A stretch of DNA of 64,000 nucleotides, taken from positions 3,447,501 through 3,511,500 of the forward strand of contig NC_092616.1 in the NCBI RefSeq assembly GCF_047663525.1, read 5' to 3'. The stretch is from Anas platyrhynchos (Eukaryota > Chordata > Aves > Anseriformes > Anatidae). Within the stretch, counting starts at the first letter, position 1. Every line of letters starts with the position of its first letter. Below are positions 56,290-64,000 of the stretch, piece after piece. The notes beneath the pieces are model-generated. The model was not told where the DNA came from. It was given only the letters and a program-made list of their open reading frames with translations, and made no database searches. Position numbers and translations under genes: made by a program.

Positions 56290-57715
56290 CTTATCTCAGC
56301 TCCAGGATCATAAATGGAGATGGAGGAAATCAGGGGGCTGCAAACACCTGGTGACATGTCAGGGGGTAGAGGTACGTGCAGGCATCTGCAAGCTCTCATG
56401 GAGGTACCCTGAGGGACAGGGCAGCACCTGGGGGCATCCCATTGGAGGCTGGTGATGAATGCCTTTGGCCAGCTGAAATGACAGCAAATGCACCCATTTA
56501 GGACAACTAAACCTGTCCCTCCTCAGTGGGCTCAGGGCAGCCTGTAGAGGCATCCACCTGACCCAATGGAGAACTGTGCCACAGGGAGAGCTGAGTCTCT
56601 CTCTCCCTCTTCTCCATCTGGTTTTCCCTCCATCTCCAGGGACTGTAACGGCACTTGTCTCATGGACATCCCTACATTGCCTAATGAAATTCGGGGCAGC
56701 TGCTCTATTTAATAGCCAATTGCAGGCCTGCAGTGCTACCTGAGATACCAACGCTGCCCAGCACCACTGGAGCACGCAGCTGACATGGGCAGCACAGGAC
56801 TCACAGGACAGCTCTGGCCATTCACAGCTGGTATTTAACGGGCACCCCTGAGGGCATCTCTGGTAGACCTGGTGCTTATGAGCAAGTGACCGCTTCCCAG
56901 GGCTGCAGTGAGCCAAGGTCTGTCCCACCTCTATGTGTTAGTGGCAGGCAGTGCACGGATATGAGGCACGTCACACCGAGGTTTCCACTTGTGTCCTTTG
57001 GTTTGCAAACACTGCTGCTGCGTCTTACCCCCATCCCTTACTCAGTCAAGACACAGCCCAGTGATTTTTTTCTGTGTCCCTTGATCACAGGATGCCCATA
57101 GCCAAGGACATTTTCAGCAGCCCCTTCTCCTGCCTGGAGATTGGCCCCAGCTCCAAAACTGGCCCTCAGGGCTGCCCCAACACCACAAAGGCCCTCTGCC
57201 TGGAGGAAGGCCCGGGAATGTGCTGCAATTCCCTCCACATAACGCATCCTACTTCTCCAGGTGAGAGACATGCGGTGCAGAGGAGTTCAGGCACACTGAG
57301 GAGCTGCTGCATCCCAGGTGCCTTCGCTCCCATCGTTTGAAAAAAGCCCAGCCCCAGGACAAGCCTCAAACCCCACCTTCCTGGAAGGGCTTCCAAGAGC
57401 ACAGGCGTGTTGGGGCAGGAACACAGCAGTGACTTCTCCAGCGCTCCACTTCCTTTATTCCGTGGCCTTTGCCAGCATTTGGAGATGTTCCTGGTGGATG
57501 GGTCAGGAACCGCTAGGAATGAACTGGGCAGAAGGGAGGTGACTGTTCCTCATGACAAGAAGGGAAATCTCTCGTCTCTCTCCCGATCTGTGCTGTCTCC
57601 ATGCTGCTGACCTCACAGGCCTTCTAATGACATGGCCTGATGTCACAGGGGGTGCACTGCATCACCAGGATATCGTCACTGGAGCAGCGGCAGTGCCGGC
57701 ACTTCCCTGCAAGGC
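56290..57715. repeat. Segmental duplicate containing the empty retroelement site
   Basis: Matches 23,290-23,988 and then 27,657-28,756. At 57,009-57,014 there is one ACACTG flanked by tttgcaa and ctgctgc, exactly the sequence expected before the retroelement inserted into copy 1. Confidence 0.92.
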
Positions 57716-57917
57716 CTGGTCCCTGCTGGGCACTGCTTGGGTGCTCCCCAGCGCTGTCCTTCTGTGGCCAGGAGTGGGGTCAGCAGGCAGCAAGCTTGCA
57801 CTGGGCGACCCTCGCTGACGGGCGGAGGGAGGAGCAGGGGCACCTTGCAGAGGAGCTGTGGTTGAGGAGCCAGGGCGGGCATCCCTTGTCCTGAGCTGAG
57901 GGCCAGCAGCAAGCGAG

Positions 57918-57996
57918 ATGGAGGGCTGCTGGAGCATGACCATCACCTCTGACATGACTTCCATGTTCCCAGTGCTCCTGCAGCTCTCCCCCAAAG
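57918..57996 (+). pseudogene. Orphan CCDC81-like exon 1 (copy in spacer 3)
   Basis: ATG plus 26 codons beginning MEGCWSMTITSDMTS and ending LSPK, G, donor GTAAGG. More amino-acid changes than the other copies, as expected without constraint. No later exons. Confidence 0.85.
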
Positions 57997-58507
57997 GTAA
58001 GGGTGTCAGGAGCCCCTTCCCAAGATGTGTCACAAGGGCTCTCAGCTGTCCAAAGCTTTGCGGGGGGCTGGAAATGGCTGGTGGCTGCTGCAAGAACCTT
58101 CCATGAGTGTCCCTCTGGGCTCAAAGGAGTATGTGGTAGCCAGGATTTCTGGCTCCTGATGCTAGGGGTGCCCTAAGCCCAAGGGCTTCTCTGGGCATGG
58201 CTCAGCTTCCTTGTGAGGGGAACAGTCCAGGGCCAGGTTTCCCTGGGAGCTGGTGCCTCTTCAGGATCTGGCTCTGGGAGGAAGGACGTCCGGTGTCCCA
58301 GAGACTGGTGTGGCCTGCAGCTCCACAGGCCTCTCAGGAATGTGCCAGAAATGCCTGTGTTGGAAATCAAGCCTTCCCCTTGTACTGACCTCCTTCAGGG
58401 GAACCAGTCCCTCCTGTGCCACCAGGCTGGCAGAGCATGTTCTGGGTGCTGAGATGCCATCCCTGGATGGCCCCAGCTCTGGTGCTGGACCCTTTCAATC
58501 TCCCTAC

Positions 58508-59505
58508 TGTGGTGGTTTTACACAGGTAAACAGGTGAACTCCATGGCCACCGCTCCCATTACAAGGAAAAGGGGGGGAAAATATGATGAAAATAGCTCAA
58601 GGCTTGAGGTAGAACAGGAGGTCACAGACCAAATATAGAATATCCTGAGTTGGAAGGGACCCTTAAGGATCACCAAGTCCAACTCTTGACACCTCACAGG
58701 TCTACCCAAAACTTCAGACCATGTGACTAAGTGCACAGTCCAATCTCTTCTTAAATTCAGACAGGCTCGGTGCAGTGACCACTTCCCTGGGGAGCCTGTT
58801 CCAGTGTGCAACCACTCTCTCTGTGAAGAACTTCCTCCTGATGTCAAGCCTAAACTTCCCCTGCCTCAGCTTAACCCCGTTCCCACGGGTCCTGTCGCTG
58901 ATTGTTAATGGAGAAAAGGTCTCCTGCCTCTCGACACCCCCTTACGAGGAAGTTGTAGACTGCGATGAGGTCTCCCCTCAGCCTCCTCTTCTCCAGGCTG
59001 AACAGGCCCAGTGCCCTCAGCCGTTCCTCGTACGTCTTCCCCTCCAGGCCTTTCACCATCTTCGTAGCCCTCCTCTGGACACTCTCCAACAGTTTCATGT
59101 CCTTTTTATACTGTGGTGCCCAGAACTGCACACAGTACTCGAGGTGAGGCCGCACATATCCTCATGGGTACCTATTATCATCACAGGCAAGACAGACTTA
59201 GCATAGGCAGATTAATATAGTGTATTGACTATCAGTGGCGGACTACAACCTTGAGGAACTAGAAGCAAACTAAAAACACCATTCCACTCATCAAGCCTCT
59301 TGTAACTCCTTCTCCTGGGTGGAACAGGAGAATTGGGAATTGCTGTCAGTCCGTGACATTGTTTTCACTGCTCCTTGATGGTCAATCTCTGCCCTCTCTG
59401 CGTCCCTCCTGTGGGATGCCCTCCTTCCCAAATGAATCCTGCGTGGGGCCATAAAGGGCTCAGATAATGACTGATATGACTGGATCATGTTAAAATAAAG
59501 TTGTT
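58508..59505 (-). mobile_element. ERVL-type LTR, minus orientation, interrupted by CR1
   Basis: Same LTR as 29,552-30,015. Its sequence is split between about 58,634 and 59,156 by a CR1 that is absent from the other two copies. Confidence 0.72.
58630..59155 (-). mobile_element. CR1 fragment inserted in the LTR
   Basis: Minus-strand CR1: [33 protein letters not shown], then [12 protein letters not shown], followed by the 3' region and a tail ending in GATATTCTATA. Short ATAT words at both junctions are a possible target duplication. The ORF stretch is well preserved, suggesting a fairly recent copy. Confidence 0.9.
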
Positions 59506-59509
59506 AGAA

Positions 59510-61150
59510 GCAATATATCAGCTTCATAGTTGCTGACCACAATGTTCATTTTTTGTTGGTGTAGTAGTCCTGTTTGGTCTCAGAACTGTGTTGGGTAACA
59601 CAATACATATTGTGTGTGTTCCCTGTTGTGCTGTTTATCCTTTGTGGGGGTTCGTTTATGGTTATTAGTTTACTCTATGGCCTAACACTGCCTTATGTTG
59701 TGATAAAATTACTGGTCATGAGACAAATCTGGTAGTTGTACTCAGCATTGCTGTCACCTCCATGCTCGAGGAACTTTCTCTCAGAAACTATTTATAATTA
59801 ACAGTCTTTACTTTTCTCCCCGGGGAGCCAATCTATGGAAGGGATGAGAGGGGACACTTCTTCTCCCCACAGCTAGTTACAATAGCTCTTCGAAACTTGG
59901 AATCCTTGGAATGTTCAAACCAGCCTGTACCTATTGTTATGTGTCCTGAATGTGTTTCGGGTTTTGTTTAAGGTTAGAGTAAACTATTTCAGAATGCCAC
60001 ACAATGATCTGCCCTGAGGCAGGATAATTATGAGGGGCAGGGTGTGTGGGAGGATTTGGGCAGGCACCTAGAACTGTGGGCACCTCCAATGCTTTATAAC
60101 TTCACCGCTGAAGAAGTGCAGAATCCTAAAAAAAATAAATAAAAAAAAAAATAAAAAGAGCTAAAGTGCTTGAATAGGGAGTGTCATCACCCTGGCAATT
60201 CCAAAGTGACAGAAATCACTGCAATGTGCTGGGGCTTGGCCTATGCTTACTGAGTTGAAATCTACAGTACTCCAATCCCTGTGACTGGGCCAGAGAAGCA
60301 ACCTGTGTCTCTATCAGTCATACATATACATGAGAAGAAACAGGAGAGACAAAATCAGCTTGTTTAGCTAGGAAAGAAGCTCCTACTCATACAGGGAAGG
60401 AGGAAGAAGAAGAGGAGGCAGGCTACTCCCAAGTAGAGCCATCACAGGAAAAAGTAGATGAAAACAAAGATAACATAAAAGGAGCAGTAAGCTCCAGATC
60501 ACTATTCCTTGGGGAGCTGTGGGATGTGTGATTAGATTTCAGCCATCATCTAGGCCAGCACATTGTCACCTGGCTGCTCCGATACTGGGATAACAGGGCT
60601 GGTAGCCTGGAATTAGAGGGCAGGGAAGCCAAGCAGCTGGGATCCTTCCCCAGGGAAGGGGGCATTGACAAAGCAATTGCAAAGAGGGCACAAATCCTCC
60701 CTCTCTTGAGGTAACTCCTGTCAGGTATAAAGGAAAGGTATCCCTTCAAGGAAGATGTTGTATGTCACCCAGGCAAATGGACGACCAGGGAGAGAGGCAG
60801 CCCATATCTGATGGAATTGGCCATGCTGGAGGTGATTTATGGTGATTTATGCACATTCAACAGTTTTCTACCTTGCCCGGTGCCTCACAGGATCCTTCAA
60901 TTGTGGGGTTGCTGAGGGTCGACGTGCCAGTAGCTACCCAAATGGTGCACCAGTGGCATTATGGCACCATCCAAGATTCCCTGATTCCCATATATATGCA
61001 GATTCATCAACTGGAGAGCCAAGGACTGATCAGCAAAATTTGTTCACCTTTAATAATCCCATAGGGTCAGTGCAAACATGTAATGGAGATCTGAGACTAA
61101 CGGTGGAGTATTGTGTCTAGAATGAAGTCACACCAAATTCAACAGATCCT
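59510..61150 (+). mobile_element. ERVL internal fragment (copy 3)
   Basis: Direct copy of 30,050-31,610 with the same RT N-terminal words (VATQMVHQWHYGTIQDSL, LESQGLISK). An A-rich tract lies at 60,127-60,158. Frameshift before GDLRLTVEYCV is shared with copy 1, so the decay predates duplication. Confidence 0.65.
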
Positions 61151-61159
61151 CTATAGTCT

Positions 61160-61960
61160 TCTCTCCTTATAGTCTTAGCTCTAAGAGCATTTAAATGATC
61201 TCTTACAGCACCTGAATGCTGTTGTCTGATCCCTTCCTGGGATCATAAGGAGCCAGTACCTTCAGGCCAGAACACTCTCCCTGTACCCTTGGATGCAGTC
61301 CCCTAGGTCCCATGGACTGTTAAGGGTGTAGTTTGCAAAGTAACCACGGATTTTATCCCCACCCACCACCTCTTGTAGCCCTGCAGAGTCCTGCCTCAAG
61401 GCACAAAGAGCAGGGAGACCTGGCTGGTGAGAGCTGAGGCCCTATGGAGATGTCCGAGACACAACAGCCATTTCAGCCAAGGGCCGTGTAGAAGAGAAAG
61501 GAAAAAAGAGAACATTTAAAAGAGAACAAAGTAGGTTTAGCTCTGCCTGTGACACATGACTCCTTTTGCTCTGCTGAAAGCCTCTGCAGGCTGCCCTGCA
61601 CATAAGGAGTAGGGACAGGTTCAGTTGTCCTACACGTTGGTATCTGCTGCCTTTAGTTACCCAAAGGAATGCCTCCACCTGACTCACATAGGATCAAACA
61701 CAAATTTCAGCAGGTATTTCCATCTGAACAGCTCCTGCCTGTCCTCCATCTCCACTAAGGAGCTATTGTAGCTTAGTAATTCACATTAAGGTGCCTATGT
61801 TGGGGACACCTGAACTGGTGGTAAGAGGAATCCCAGCTCCTATGGGTCTGTGCCAGACAGGGGAGGGAGCTGAGACGCCTTCCAACCCCAAGAATTACAG
61901 CCAGCATGAGATACCTCAACTGACTCTGCTGAATTCTTTCCTCAAGTGCGGATGAAGGTC
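61160..61960. repeat. Spacer DNA shared with 31,620-32,400
   Basis: Direct copy; no gene recognised. Confidence 0.65.
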
Positions 61961-62059
61961 AGACCCTGACTATGACTCGATGTCCAAACTGACACTGGGA
62001 CAAGATGTGATTGTTACACTTAATTGGTTTTCTGTTAGGAAAAATGAGCCTGTTGTGAA

Positions 62060-62870
62060 GAAGTGTGTGTGCCCAGGGGAGGGAGGGAGCCCAAGGGATT
62101 CCACCAGGCTGTTTCCCGGAAGGTTTCCCTGCAGCCCCAGGGCCATGTGCAGGGAGCCTGGTGGGGAGCAGAGCAAGGGAGGCCTTGGGCTGGGCCTCTG
62201 CTGCTGAGCTGGGCCCAAGGGGAGCTCGTGGCAAGCGAGCAGCACTGCAGAGAGACAGCTCTGCCCAGGAGCAGCTCCTGTGCACAGCGCAGCAGGGCTG
62301 GGGGCACTGCCTGCAGCTGGCACTGGGAGGACAGAGAAGGGAGAGTTGTTAAAGACTGCATGGATTGTTAGAAAGCTGAGAGTATACTGGAAAAGCAATG
62401 CTTGCAACCCTTAACATGGTAAGTCTGAGTGCATTGCAATGCACTGGAGTATCCTGGATGTGCCCTAGACCGGGATTATTCCAGAGCAGATGAGGCTGTA
62501 GACAGAGAGTGTTTATTTCTTGGAGAGAAGGACATGCTCCAACACAGGGGTTCCCTGCCATAGGGTCATTGTCCAGGCCCCGAGGGCTCCCTTCTCATGG
62601 GCCAGCTGCAAGCTGTGAAGCCGGGGGTGCAGGCAGGGGTGTCCAGGGCTGTGGTGCAGAGCAGGGTCCCTGCTGTGCCCCAGGGGCTGTGTGCCGGGGC
62701 AGGGCCTCTGCCGCCTGCCAGGCTCAGCACTCAGCCTGCCCGGGGAGCTGCCCAGGGCGCTGCGGGGAGAAGCTGCGGGTGGAAGGAGCCCTTCCAGTAG
62801 GGCAGGGTCCTGCTTCTGGTGGGAGGCTGCTACCTGGGGCAGCCTGCTCACAAAAACACAGCACAACCAG
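62060..62870 (+). promoter_or_regulatory. OR upstream module with 5' exon donor (copy 5)
   Basis: Plus-strand copy with donor GTAAGTC at 62,419. A 0.2-kb insertion separates its two halves. It points to the right, predicting another OR coding exon just beyond the window edge. Confidence 0.5.
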
Positions 62871-63104
62871 GGTGTATCCAAGGGGGCTTTGCAACAGCCG
62901 GGATAAGGTAGAGGATTTAAGCTTCAGTCACAGCTTTTGTGAGCCTCCTGAACTTTCAATCTTCTCTACTTGCCTCAGATGTAATAGAAATATATGCTGT
63001 TAGTTCCAAGAAGTGCCTGAGACTCCATGATGGCTGAGAGGTTACAAGGATCTTTTCTTTCCCCTCAGCCCCTAGAAAGCTCCACCACCTCACATGCACT
63101 GTCA

Positions 63105-63300
63105 GCAGGGTCTGTGTGCCCTGGGCTCTAGGACGTGTCCCCAGCGAGCTGCCCCTGGGCAGAGCCCTGCTGCCAGGAGGTGTCTGCAGGGCAGAGCTGA
63201 GCACCCAGCGGGTGGGATGGGGGCTGTGAGCTGCAGGCAGGAGGCATGGGGACAGAGACCCAGCTGCAGGCAGGGACAGCTGCAGGCAGCAGAGCCATGG
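63105..63300 (+). repeat. CTGCAG-rich block of the OR unit (copy 5)
   Basis: gagctgcaggcaggaggcat and cagctgcaggcagggacagc, as in copies 2 and 3. Confidence 0.75.
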
Positions 63301-63309
63301 GCAGAGAAT

Positions 63310-64000
63310 GGTAGGACAGTGTTAGCAGAGTACTCTGCTACCTGTCTGTCTGTCCCCTAGCTCACAGGATTGAGGACATGACTCATAACTTCAGCAGCAG
63401 AACCTCCAGCAGAGCAGAGTCTCCTGAGTTCTTGTCAGTCCCTCCCTGGCCTTGCCTCCCCTGGCAGAAGCCTTGTGCTGTTTCTCTCTGCTCCTACACC
63501 TAGTGTTGTTTTATGGCTCCCTGCAGATCTGGCATTCAGCTGCAGCTCAAGCTCTGACCCTCTTGGTCCCACCACGCAGATCCGCCCTTAGAGGAGAAGT
63601 GCCCAAACCCCCTTCTAAACTCTGGGGCTTGGGGCAATGCAGTCTGGAGGGAAGGAAAAAGCTGAATCATTTTCCCAGACATTCTGGAGGCCACAATCAT
63701 TGAGCAGCTCAATGTGGGTAACTCGACTGAGCCCTAGAGGAATCTGGCTGAGACCAGGGTAGATGGACAGACTGGTTATCCTCACTGCACTTCACAAAAT
63801 CCTCATAGAACATTCACAAAATCTCACCTGGAATGTAGGAAAAATGCCAGGGTTTTCTACCCTCAAAAAACTCAGAAGAGTGTCACAGATGCAGTTGAAA
63901 CAAATTAAAACATAAATGCTGTTTGGCAGTCAAGAGTGTTGAGAATGGTAATGCTGGGAATTCTACATACATCAGAGGTAGACTTAATCAGAGGTCACTC
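63310..64000. other. OR upstream DNA, no gene seen
   Basis: Its right end (for example 'aatgctgtttggcagtcaag') resembles the minus strand of 54.2-54.5 kb, upstream of the intact OR, so a plus-strand OR probably follows outside the window. Confidence 0.5.

Overview
The window looks like a bird genome. It has CR1 retroposons with ATTCTGTG/ATTCTATG-type tails, ERVL-type LTRs, short-intron GC-rich genes with minisatellites, and a cluster of class-II olfactory receptors (OR) of the OR14-like type that is greatly expanded in birds. The species cannot be named from sequence alone.

Layout. (1) 1-6.8 kb: the 3' part of a gammaretrovirus-like ERV. A protease remnant, a long open pol and a complete env with a 3' LTR survive; gag and the 5' LTR are gone and a minisatellite abuts the break. 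(2) 7.4-8.75 kb: a CpG-rich promoter and the first four exons of a KIF22-like mitotic kinesin, cut off inside the motor domain. (3) 9.3-14.94 kb: a CCDC81-like HU-domain gene. I could chain ten exons with consistent phase into 425 codons plus a stop; one splice donor is GC instead of GT. (4) 15.0-16.3 kb: a large minisatellite. (5) 16.9-64 kb: an OR cluster built from a repeated unit. Each unit carries an OR coding exon, a CTGCAG-rich block and a conserved upstream exon with a GTAAGTC donor; opposite OR units share a central spacer with a copy of CCDC81-like exon 1 and an ERVL block. The spacer occurs three times: about 23-32.4 kb (direct), 35.0-38.7 kb (inverted) and 56.3-62 kb (direct). Two ORs are intact (41,709-42,671 + and 52,994-53,953 -). 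Four others are broken.

The standout is a 3.66-kb retroelement at 23,989-27,650. It has near-identical 380-bp LTRs, a lysine-tRNA-type primer binding site, a polypurine tract and a 6-bp target duplication, but no gag or pol. Its single 686-codon ORF is a chimera: an Env-like N-terminus, then an intronless piece of the host very-low-density lipoprotein receptor (VLDLR: signal-peptide remnant, LDL class-A repeats, EGF-like module), then the C-terminal part of an alpharetrovirus-like Env including the membrane-anchored subunit. Its empty target site survives in the paralogous spacer at about 57,009-57,014, so it inserted after the segmental duplication. This looks like a retroviral transduction of a host receptor into env, still open over its whole length.

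I read everything by eye. Exon limits are from splice signals and phase, repeat limits are approximate, and family names are from recognised motifs, not searches.
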